Part shown: one piece after another, positions 1 through 12,200 of the stretch
Layout: each line of letters opens with the position of its first letter
How positions within the stretch are numbered: position 1 is the first letter of the stretch
NCBI GenBank assembly: GCA_914767715.1
Contig: OU612069.1
Span: forward strand, 1,548,001-1,612,000
Reading direction: 5' to 3'
Source of the DNA: Membranipora membranacea
Lineage: Eukaryota > Bryozoa > Gymnolaemata > Cheilostomatida > Membraniporidae
DNA length: 64,000 nt
Program-made: the position numbers and the translations under genes
The notes under the pieces: generated by a model
Databases searched by the model: none
Told to the model about the DNA's origin: nothing
Seen by the model: the letters and a program-made list of their open reading frames with translations, nothing else

Positions 1-132
1 GGTGATATTTTCCCTAATCTTACAATATAAAGTTGGCTCACTTGGTAATGAGAAAGAAAGGGCAACTCTTTATCATAGTAACTGAAATAAACATACCTGT
101 CAATAGTGAGATAATGATGTGATATTTCGTAG

Positions 133-273
133 GTTTCACGAATTATATGAACTAGAAAACCTCGAATTATCGGAGAACAAAGTTACTGATGTAAGGTTTC
201 TTCAGTACCTTCCTAGAAAACTCAAGAGCCTTTCCATCAGAGCCTGTGGGTTACAGCTGGATGACCTCCAATG
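133..273 (+). CDS. Upstream LRR exon separated from the array
   Basis: This exon has the same length (141 nt), phase, acceptor context ('ttcgtag') and donor (gtaaggt) as the array exons, and encodes 47 residues ending 'LKSLSIRACGLQLDDLQ' plus the first two bases of Trp. The intron sequence after it follows the array consensus until about 473, and the consensus resumes at about 8997, next to the exon at 9072. It is therefore the direct neighbour of that exon, separated by inserted DNA. Confidence 0.8.
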
Positions 274-3200
274 GTAAGGTTATATTTTCCCTAGTCTTAA
301 AATATAAATTTGTTCACTCGGTAATGAGAAAGAATAGGCATGTCTGGAATAGAGTAACTGCAATAAACATACCTGCTGAAAAACCTCTGATGTTGTAAAC
401 CTTGTTACAGCATGTTGGCTTAGATGGGTCACTGTAGATGATTTATTGTAGTGCCCATACTCAGTGACTTAAATGAAAATGGGCTAAAATTTGCCCGAGG
501 TGTTATCAACTCGTGAAATCAATGGGCTTTAATTCAGCACAGTATAAATATTAATGAACTTATTGTTACCAAAAATTCAGTCAATGTCTGAATAAACAAT
601 AGGGAACTAGGATTAGATGCATGTTTTTGAGTTAGTACAGCGACAGATATGTTCTTCTATGAATTCCTATGTTCCCATCTAAAATTTCAACACATAGTAG
701 TTAGTTTGGGCGGGAGACATCTTAACAATCGGACATCGGTTGTGGTTATAATTTGAAAACAGGCATAGGTGTGGTCAGTTTAATATAAATATCATACTAA
801 TGTCCTGGGATTAGGGGAGAGAGGGAAGGAGAGTAGTATTGGAAGATTAGGGTATGTGGGCATGCGAGGCAATAACCAGATGGGGTTGATAGTGAGGGAT
901 ACGACATGGTGCTGTATGGGAGTTACTTTATCTCACAACTGGGGGAACGGAGTCAACACTGGATATCAGAAGTTTAAAGGTCAAACTTTCCAGAGCAAGA
1001 ATTATATATCATTTACAGTCATACAAGTAAATAAGTTACACTTGAATAATATCTACATCATTTTCCGAACAAGAAAATTTAATAGGCAAAACCAAGCCAG
1101 TCCAGCATCAAACCAACAGTAAAACCACTACAGTAGCCTGTCAAACCAATTTTCAATCATTTAGTTTACCATTGTACCGAAACACTCACAGGAATTGTAT
1201 GTATCAGTATTGACAGTATTCAATTGATTTGCAAAATAATCCATCGCAAACCATATTTATATCACTATAAGAGGGTGTTTTTTCTACCTTTCAATTTGTG
1301 ACCCTGCCATTCCTGACTATCTTGAGGGCTTGAAGGGCCCAAGTAAAACCAGCTGGAAGGTTTTTGTGGGGGGGGGGAGGGGGTGCACTGTAAGCCTAGA
1401 GAAAAATTGAGGGCCATAAAAGTTAAATTGTCTGGCTTTCAGATGAGTGTCTAAGGTGAAAGTTCACAAGCAGAATACCAAAAGAATAAAATAGTCAACG
1501 CTGCAATTTTATTCAAATTACTTAGACTGGCTATCTCAACAAATGATAACTTGAAAAAAAAGAATGACTTACCATTTTACATTACAGGTGAGGTCATTCC
1601 TGAATAGAAATCAGCTAAATCTTGATTTTGTTGTTATGATGTTGGTTAAAATGTTGGTTAAAATCCCAATGGTTAGTTGCTCACCACATCTTGGCGGCGA
1701 GATAGTGTGCCTTAAGGGCGAGGCTGCAATGTCTGTGCCAATTTGCTCTCAGTTTGTAGGCAGGTCAGAGCACACCCGGGGGTCCAACAACTGATCTATC
1801 TTATCATACAATCAAGGGCTTGTTTATTGAATCAAGCATAACATAAATATTCCACTTTAAATCCATGTGATAATCTGAGGGAGATCAATTAAATTAAGCT
1901 TCAGATTTTATGGTGAATAAACTATGGAGCTCTTGCTGATTTAGAGCAAGAGAAAATCACCGATTAGTAGGTTCAATTTGTGTTAAAAGACGGATGGTTT
2001 GTTGACAACTCCTTTGACTATTTTCGGCTGATAAAACTCACCGGCGTGAGCTTCTGATCCCTATGAGTTGGATAGAGTTGATGATTGTCTATCTATTCAT
2101 ATAGGTACAAAAATGTCAATACGCACATCATCCTATGTTTTCCATTTACATAATATTAAGAATGAGTGAAATAGGCCAGGTATTGTGCAGCATTTGGGTG
2201 GTGTGGGCGTATACTATGATACCGCCCTGAACGACGATGTTAAAATATTTTGATAGAGCCCAGTGGCATTTCTTTTTACCCAACAGTAGTAAAATGTTTT
2301 CAACATGATGTACAAATTATGAGAAAAGTTCTGACCACAAGGCATATGCTTCAGTGCCGCTTAGGGCCTTGTACGCAGGTACTGACTTTGGTTTTCACTC
2401 AATAGCACTCCGTCAATGAAAAGGTAGCCCTCAAACAAGACTTCAGAAAACTTAATGAATCACACTGCATATTTGAAAGACATGTGGTTTCCCCAACCGA
2501 TCTTGATTGTTTTGCTGCCCCTAACCTTTTCTCCCCATGGCAAAATTGCTGACGTTTCTTTATGCAGGCTTGTTAACTCATGTGAAGGAAACTTGATTCA
2601 AACAATGTTTACATGAAAATTTGGACCAGACAACACCAAGGGACGTAGACAAATTTTAGGCAAAATCAGAATCCTTGAGGGTAAGAAGCAAGACCAGGTG
2701 GGGTACTATATTTTTATCAAACCAGGCAGTTTTCTCTAAATCCTTCACTCACTTAGAGGGCTAGCTTGTACTTGTATGCAACATTAAATATTTAACTATT
2801 TATCAGTGATACTTATTACTGAAGATATGAATATCAAATTTTATATTTTTAGTAGTACATCCACCCAAATTTAATTCACTCAATCACTAACAGATACTTA
2901 GAGATGACACATTGTAAAAGGAAACTACTTAGCCTACTGAGTGATCTTGAGGCTTACTGATCTACTTAGTAAATATTTTAAAATAAGTGCACGACGAAGA
3001 TTTAGCTACAAGTATGAGCTATTACTCACTCACATACACAGAGCGTATGTGAGTGAATGTAGGTGAAAATGACCGAACACTTTTATTATTGTTTAATAAA
3101 GTTCATAATAATAAAAGTGTTCGGTCATTTTCACCTACATTGTCAGTCATGATGGTGATCGCTGAAAGTCCTAAATATCCAAAAAAGAGATCCTAATCTA

Positions 3201-6200
3201 TGTACTGATAACAGCAGATATATTGTAATTGGATTGGTGGTAATGTCTGTTCTCACTGTGGAAAAAGGTGTCTGGACTCCAATACTTTGGTCAGAACTTT
3301 ATACCAACAGTAGAACCTTAAGTCTTAGAGTTCAAAAATACAAACACAATATTTAAATTCTGGAATTCTTAGATCTCCAGCAAAACTATTCATGTTAATC
3401 TTTTGTTGTCAGATTCTACGCTAAGTTTGGCTGTACAACGTTACTTATGCCAAAGCTAATGGTGAGGGTAGCAAATCTGGGACTAATAACAGAATTGGTA
3501 CGGTGTTTATTATGCTGGGGGAAACAATGAGGATTAGGATTACGTGAAAGTTTCACCCTTTGATACGAAATATACTGATTAACTAAAGCAGGTAGCGGCA
3601 ATCTTTCACTAATCATCTACCTGATGTTATTCGCTGAGCTGATAATTTTGCGAATACCAATGTATTTTCCTTTGTGGACTTAACCATTAATCCATGAACT
3701 AGGCTGCGCATGATTATGATCTACTCATCTTGACTCAATCTTTTTGTTTACGATTTCACATTAAGTAGCCAGTATAAAATATCAGCAGAGCGGTCTGGGC
3801 AATGAACTAAATTGACCAAAAAATTGCAAAACATAGGCAATTGTTTGCTGCGAATAACTTTGTTGATATAATCTGAAATCGGTAGCAACAACTCTCCTGA
3901 TTATTCAACTAGCAAACCTAATAATATTGACAGACTTCTCCAGAATTGAGTATCAAGAATACAGACAGAACAGTCCTATCCCTAAACCTGTGTTGTGTGT
4001 CCTTACTGTGTGATGATGTAGTTATAAGGGCAAACAGCACACCATCATTACCAAGTTTACCAGTGATACCACAACTTCAGCAGAAAATCTGGGCCAATTT
4101 CAGAAATGGTGTGGTGTTTACAAACCTGATAATCGAGGGAGAAACAATAAGGATACATTATCAGTTTCACAAATACCACATAACTATAGCAGATGTACAG
4201 CTGCTAATCTCAGAACGAAATAAAATCTCTCACTTATCATCCACCAGCTGGCATTATTCACTAAGTTGATATATGGGTAAACACCAATTAAAATATTAGA
4301 ACATAGGTAGCTGTAACTTGTGTACCAGATTATAATCCACAAAAAGTTTTGCCAATGCATTGGTCTTTTCTATCACATTGACTAGACTTAACCATTAATC
4401 CATGGGAAAGGCTGTGCCTGATTATCATCTACTCACCATGACTTAGTCTTTTTGTTTATACATTCACTTTTGACAAGGAACATCAGTTAGTCCTTGCTTT
4501 GAATAGGTAGTTTATAACATCGGCACAGTGGACTGGGCAACAAACAAAATTGACACAAATACGGCAAAACGTAGGCAGTTGTTGATGCACATGACTTTGT
4601 TAAAATTACTGACTCTGACCAATGAAGAGGGAGTTCATTGCTCTGACCTTGTATGTTAGTATGTTTGTATTTTTGTTCCTCCTAAAACCAACAGTGCGAT
4701 GTACCGGAGTGAATTCCACTAGAAAAAAAAATTAAGTCAATAAAATACACAGCAGTAAAATATAAAATGATAAAAATGGTTACTAAAAACTATATTAAAA
4801 ATTAGAGTATTTATAAAAAAAAGTGTTTCGTAGCGTAGTCCGACAGCGGGGCATCTGGGTGGCGAGTGACAGCTGATAATGGCGTACAACATCTTCATGG
4901 TGCATATCACTGTTGATGACTTTCATCGCTCGCCGTTCTACCTGTCTCACCTTCTCCAGAGACCACTCGGTAATAAGTGAACCCCACATTGGGCATGCAT
5001 AAGTGAGCATGGACCGAATGTTGGCTGTGTAGTATAGTCTAAGGCCTTGTGCGTTCAGCCCTAGTCTTTTCAGTTCTCTCATGCCATATAGACGGCTAGC
5101 TAGGCGGTCACATATGTCATCAATGTGGTCAGAGAAAGTTATCCTCTGATCAACTGTGATGCCTAGTAACTTAGCATTTGAGGATACTTCGAGATTTTGC
5201 CCATCCATGGTGAAAGTGGGGATGTACTTAGGGTCTGATAAACTTAGGTGCAGCATCTTAGTCTTAGATGCGTTTCTCAGCATGTTGTTGTCTCTAGCCC
5301 AGCGAGAGATGTCATCTAGTGCTGTTTGGAAATAATTCACAGAGGAGAGATCAGATTTTTGAGAGGCAGTATACAGAGTCAGATCATCGGCATATTTTAT
5401 GATCTTGCATTCAGGAGACACGGTCAGATCGTTGATATAGATCAGCCAGAGCCATGGGCCCAGCTTCGTCCCCTGAGGCGCACCCATAGTCACATGTTTA
5501 TACTCAGACTGCTCACCAAGCTTGACACGGCACTGTCTGTGACTCAGAAAATTATCAATCAGGTTGATCAGTTCACTGTTTACCCCTAGTGTTTGGAGTT
5601 TTCTTATCAGGTTTAGATCTAGGCGATCAAAAGCCTTGGATATGTCGACAAAGGCGGTAGTGACGTGGCTAGTTTTCTTGTTGTCTAGATATTGGCACCA
5701 GTCATGAGTGGCATGTAGCAGGGCGTCGGTCGTGGAGAGGTGCTTTTGATATGCATATTGACTTTTATCCAGTTTATTGCTGATATTCGATTTCAGTCTC
5801 TCAAGGATTACTTCTTCTGCAATCTTGCCAATAGTATGTAGAAGTGAGATTGGTCTGTATTGCCCTAGAGTTGATGGATTTTTCACTTTTTTCAAGGGGA
5901 TAATCTCAGCCTTTTTCCACTCTTCGGGATAGGTGTTGGTGGCTAGCATGGCATTCATAATATCAGTTATTGGTATGCATAAGTCTTCTGCCACTGCTTT
6001 CGATATCCATGCTGGGTAGTCATCAGAGCTGGTTGATTTGCTGGTATCAATTTGTTTCAGGAGTTTTTTGATCTTGCCTATATTCACTGGTTCTAGACAA
6101 GCATACTGCAGCTGGGGCTTATCGGTGTTTTCTCTTTCTCCCGCTACGGAAACGAAGTAGTCATTGAGCGATGAGACAAATTTTTCTGTGCTTACCCATT

Positions 6201-9200
6201 CTCCATCAATAAGGTGGTGATTGGAGCTGAATTCCAGATGTTTGCCTTCAAGATCACGAATAATTTTCCACCATGTTTTAGATGTTGAAGCTCTGTTTAG
6301 CTTTGTATTTACGTATTCAGTCTTACGACGCCTCATCAGTGATTTGGATAGCTTGCTTAGGAATTTAAGCAAGCGGTAGAAGCAACTCTCCTGATTATCC
6401 AAATAGCACACCACATATCATTGCAGACACCGTCATAATTTAGTACCAAGAATAGAACACATCAGACCTATCCCTAACCTTACGTCAAATGTCCTTACTC
6501 CTTACTGGTGCTGATCTAATTATTAGGGCAAACAGCACATGTTTACTAGTGACCCCGCAACTTAGGTTGGTATCTTATGATCATCTCACTTTCCAAGTGC
6601 CTGATCGTATGTATCCTCATGTTATCAGCTCGACACCAAATACAGCCCGATGCCCATAGTCTGAGGCTAGATAACTATCAAACAACTCACACAACTTCCT
6701 AGCAGAGCAGTTTAATTTATATAAGAGGTTACTAGGTTCAATTTGTTAAAACATCACTACGGTTTGCCAAATTTGACATACACTTAATAATTTGAAAATA
6801 CCTAGAGGAAATGCCCTGTTCATAAACAGCTGAGGGTGTGTTTGTTCTGTAAGCCATCGTAACAGGTCCGGTCACAGAAGTCTAAAGAGCAATTTATAGG
6901 GCACTGCGAATGAATTATATGGTTTTTTGTCAGAGTTCAGATCATCATCATCATTATTAACTGCATCCTGGTTTTATGCTTCATATATTACAACATCATA
7001 AATTTATAATAATATATCATATAATCATACAAGTAGACCACACTGAGACGACTTCCCCATCTTAAATCAATAAAGGATTATAGAGTTATGTGACCATGGT
7101 TTATAATGAATTCAGAGAGAGGATAACTCCAATAAAATAGAAATACCTAGTGTAGACAACGCATCGTAAAATCGTAGTGGGAGTCAAAACTAGATATTGA
7201 ATATTGACAAGTAAAAAACTCAACATTGCAGTGCATGAGTCAAGAAACATAAATCGTTCACTATTGTGCAGGGAATTCGCTACACAAAGTGACCAATAAG
7301 AACAATAACAAAAAAAATTAGAGACATCAATACAAAAGATAGGGAACAGGTAATATCAATGCATTGCAAGAATTTCTGTTGAACTTGTTGATGTAATTGC
7401 TGTGCAAGTATTCAAAATAAAATTATCTGTTCTACACTAATTTTGAAATATATGTAAGGTTCCGAGAATTCAAAGAGAATAACATCAAACTAAGCGTTGT
7501 ATCTGCATGTCTAGATTATGCTGTCAGGTTTTATCTCATGAATTTATTTGATAAGAAAAGATGGTAACGTTTCAGTTTAAGTCTCAGTCTTGGCCTCCTG
7601 AATTTAGTTGCATAGAGTGTCATGAAATTGTTTTATTTTATCACACTCAAATGCCCTAGACGTTCAAAATTTACTCATTTGTTCTTCAGGATACCTCAAT
7701 ACTTCCGCCGAATAAAACCAAACCATACCAATGTAGTTACACATCCAAGAAGTTTTCATAGCATTGCATATTGGCATTCCATCATAGACCGGAAGAACAG
7801 ACAAATTTTGGTAGTTTAAATCTGTGAGTTGCATCAATGTTTGTTGAGGCTATGCACTCCATTGTATGGCTATATTCCTACCCACTACTCTATGAATTGA
7901 TTGATTGATTATCAGATACATACAATAATTGGTGTGAGCCTGGGCAGGCTGTCATGTCGAGGGTGGGTGGGTGGAGAGGGGGACAGCCTTGGTGAATCCA
8001 TCGTCACCTCTTCGAGGCCACGGCACAAACCTGTCAATTTTCATAAATTCAGATTTACGATCCTCAAGAGCCAACGTAACAGAAATATCTTTGTTAGTTT
8101 GACCAAGGAGTAGTTCTTGGTTTGAAATTTGATTCTTTTTCTTATCCCATGTGAGGTCATGCAGGTCATACTGTTTGTAAAAGTACTACTACCAGCTTAG
8201 CTGGCTGGAGTGGAGAAAATTTATTTACTAACTTCAGCATCGTGATCAAGAGACATCAATACACAGACACTGCTCACGTGACCAATAGGCCATAGAATAA
8301 AATCGGACAACTCTTATTTTATTCCGAATTCACAACTATTGCAATTCATTTATGAGTTGTCTTCTCTTTCCAAATTGACTCACCCAGGCTGTCACCTCCC
8401 CCTCTCCCCACCCACCCACCCCCGACACCACAGCCTGCCCAGGCTTAATTGGGGTCCACTCACAAAATAGACAATTCCTATACATAGGACTGATATCTAG
8501 TTAGATTCATACAGTACCATACCGTACCATACCATACCGTACCGTACAATACCGTACCATACCTACCGTACCGTACCATACCATCCTTGTATGATTGTTA
8601 TAGGTAAGGCCAATGTGTTAAATATAAAATAATTCTAATTCTGCATTTAATTACTTATGATTGATCGAATAATTCCAATAAAAATTTTGTATCTTGGGAA
8701 TAATGCTCTTATTGGAATGTTAGATTCTGTATGTTCTGTGATGATTAACAATCGAAAAGAATATCAAAAGACATTTGACAGTTTGATTTTTTCAGGATTA
8801 CTATTTTACAGTGAACAACAATAACCTAAAACAAAGCTATAATAAGGCTTCTATATAGGTATCCGATGTACCTGAAAACTCAAATTTTCACCTTGGCCAT
8901 AATGGCCAGCAGTTACTGTAGCATTTATAATAAGTCAGGAGGAGATAATTACCGACAGGCATATTTTGATTTAAGTCCCGGAGTCTTTATGTGAGAACAA
9001 TAATTAAGTTCATGCAACTGTGTTCTTTTGTTGAATTGTCAATAGTAAGATAATGATGTGATATTTCGTAGGTTACGCTGGTTTGATGAGCTGGAAACCC
9101 TGGACTTATCAGAGAACAAACTTACTGATGTAAAGTCTCCTCCGGACCTTCCTAGAAAACTCAAGAGCCTCTCTATCAGAGCCTGTGGGTTACAGTTGCA

Positions 9201-12200
9201 TAACCTCCAATGGTAAGGTTATATTTTCCCTTGTATTACAATATAAAGTTCATCCACATGGTAATGAGAAAGAAAGGGCAACTCTTTATCATAGTAACTG
9301 AAATAAACATACACTTGCTGAAAAAAACCAGCGATGCGTTGAAAATATTGTTACACCATGTTTGCTAGGATTGGTTAACTGTAGATGATACTTGTGTGGT
9401 GCCCATACACATGTCAGGCCAATAATTTTTAGTTGATGCAACTGTATTCTTTTGTTAAATCCTCAAATAGTGAGATAATGATGTCATTTCTTATAGGATA
9501 TGCGGGTTATGTGAGCTAGAAATCCTGGACATATCAGAGAACAAACTTATTGATGTAGGGTCTCTTCAACTTCCTAGAAATCTCAAGAGCCTCTCTATCA
9601 GAGCCTGTGGGTTACAAATAGATAAGCTCCACTGGTAAGGTTATATTTTCCCCTGTATTACAATATGAAACTCATCCACTTGGTAATGAGAAAGGAAGGG
9701 AAACTCTTTATCATAGTAACTGAAATAAACATACACTTGCTGAAAAAAAAACCAGCGATGCGTTTAAAACATTGTTACACCATGTTTGCTAGGATTGGTT
9801 AACTGTAGATGATACTTGTGTGGTGCCCATACTCGTGTCAAGCCAATAGTTTTGTTTATATAACTTTTGTCTACTAATCCTCAATTGTGAGATAATGATG
9901 CGATATTTCGTAGGTTACACAAGTTAGATAAGCTAGAAATCCTGGACATATCAGAGACCAAACTTATTGATGTATGGTCTCTTCAACTTCCTAGAAGTCT
10001 CAAGAGCCTCTCTATCAGAGCCTGTGGGTTACAGCTATATGACCTCTATCGGTAAGAATAAAGTTTCCCTAGTCTCACACTATTAAGTTGGTTCACTTGG
10101 TAATGAGAAAGAAAGGGCAACTCTTTATCATAGTAACTGAAATAAACATACACTTGCTGAAAAAAAAACCAGCGATGCGTTGAAAACATTGTTACACCAT
10201 GTTTGCTTGGATGGGTTAACTTCAAAAGATATTCTGTGGTGCCCATACTCATGTCAGGCCAATAATTTAGTTCATACAACTGTATTATTTTGTTAAATCC
10301 TCAATAGTGAGATAATGATGTGATATTTCGTAGGTTACACGAGTTAGATGAGCTGGAAATCCTGGACTTATCAGAGAACAAAGTTACTGATGTAATGTCT
10401 CTTCCGGACCTTCCTAGAACACTCAAGAGCCTCTCTATCAGAGCCTGTGGGTTACAGCTGGATGACCTCTCTTGGTAAGGATAAGTTCGCCCTAGTGTAA
10501 CACTATAAAGTTGGTTCACTTGGTAATGAGAAAGAAAGGGCAACTCTTTCTCATAGTAACTGAAATAAACATACACTTGCTGAAAAAAAAACCAGCGATG
10601 CGTTGAAAACATTGTTACACCGTGTTTGCTAGGATTGGTTAACTGTAGATGATGCTTGTGTGGTGCCCATACTCATGTCAGGCCAATAATTTTTAGTTGA
10701 TGCAACTGTATTATTTTGTTAAATCCTCAATAGTGAGATAATGATGTGATATTTCGTAGGTTACACAAGTTAAATAAGCTAGAAATCCTGGACTTATCAG
10801 AGAACAAAGTTACTGATGTAAAGTCTCTTCCGGACCTTCCTAGAACACTCAAGAACCTCTCTATCAGAGCCTGTGGGTTACAGCTGGATGACCTCTCTTG
10901 GTAAGGATAAGTTTGCCCTAGTGTAACGCTATAAAGTTGGTTCACTTGGTAATGAGAAAGAAAGGGCAACTCTTTATCATAGTAACTGAAATAATCATAC
11001 ACTTGCTGAAAAAAAAACCAGTGATGCGTTGAAAACATTGTTACACCATGTTTGCTAGGATTGGTTAACTGTAGATGATACTTGTGTGGTGCCCATACTC
11101 ATGTCAAGCCAATAGTTTTGTTTATATAACTTTGTTCTTTTGTTAAATCCTCAATAGTGAGATAATGATGTGATATTTCGTAGGTTACACAAGTTAGATG
11201 AGCTAGAAATCCTGTACTTATCAGAGAACAAAGTTACTGATGTAAAGTCTCTTCCAGACCTTCCTAGAACACTCAAGAGCCTCTCTATCAGAGCATGTGG
11301 GTTACAGTTGGATGACCTCTCTTGGTAAGGATAAGTTCGCCCTAGTGTAACACTATAAAGTTGGTTCACTTGGTAATGAGAAAGAAAGGGCAACTCTTTA
11401 TCATAGTAACTGAAATAAACATACACTTGCTGAAAAAAAAACCAGCGATGCGTTGAAAATACTGTTACACCATGTTTGCTAGGATCGGTTACTGTGGATG
11501 ATATATTGTGGTGTCGATACTCATTTCTGACCAATAATTTAGTTCATACGATTGTTTTGTTAAATCCATAATATTGAGACAATGTGATATTTCGTAGGTT
11601 ACAAGATAAGCTAGAAATCCTGGACTTATCAGAGAACAAAGTTACTGATGTAAAGTCTCTTCCGGACCTTCCCAGAACAATTAAGAGCCTCTCTATCAGA
11701 GCATGTGGGTTACAGTTGGATGACCTCTCTTGGTAAGGATAAGTTCGCCCTAGTGTAACACTATAAAGTTGGTTCACTTGGTAATTGGAAAGAAAGGGCA
11801 ACTCTTTATCATAGTAACTGAAATAAACATACAGTTGCTGAAAAAAAAACAGCGATGCGTTGCAAACATTGTTACACCATGTTTGCTAGGATTGGTTAAC
11901 TGTAGATGATACTTGTGTGGTGCCCATCCTCATGTCAAGCCAATAGTTTTGTTAATATAACTTAATTCTTTTGTTAAATCCTCAATAGTGAGATAATGAT
12001 GTGATATTTCGTAGGTTACACAAGTTAGATAAGCTAGAAATCCTGGACTTATCAGAGAACAAAGTTACTGATGTAAAGTCTCTTCCGGACCTTCCTAGAA
12101 CACTCAAGAGCCTCTCTATCAGAGCCTGTGGGTTACAGTCGGATGACCTCTCATGGTAAGGATAAATTCGCCCTAGTGTAACACTATAAAGTTGGTTCAC

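Larger units (their letters stand above)
474..8996. other. ~8.5-kb insertion-rich segment inside one LRR intron
   Basis: The intron consensus of the LRR array stops near 473 ('gtgcccatactcagtgac') and picks up again near 8997 ('caataattaagttcatgcaactg'). Other introns of the array are ~280 bp. The extra DNA contains a 5'-truncated LINE, a diverged tandem duplication, hairpins, a fold-back element and a pentamer repeat, described separately. Outside those I see no convincing coding exon. No terminal repeats or target-site duplication are obvious at the two ends, so this may be several nested insertions rather than one element. Confidence 0.6.
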
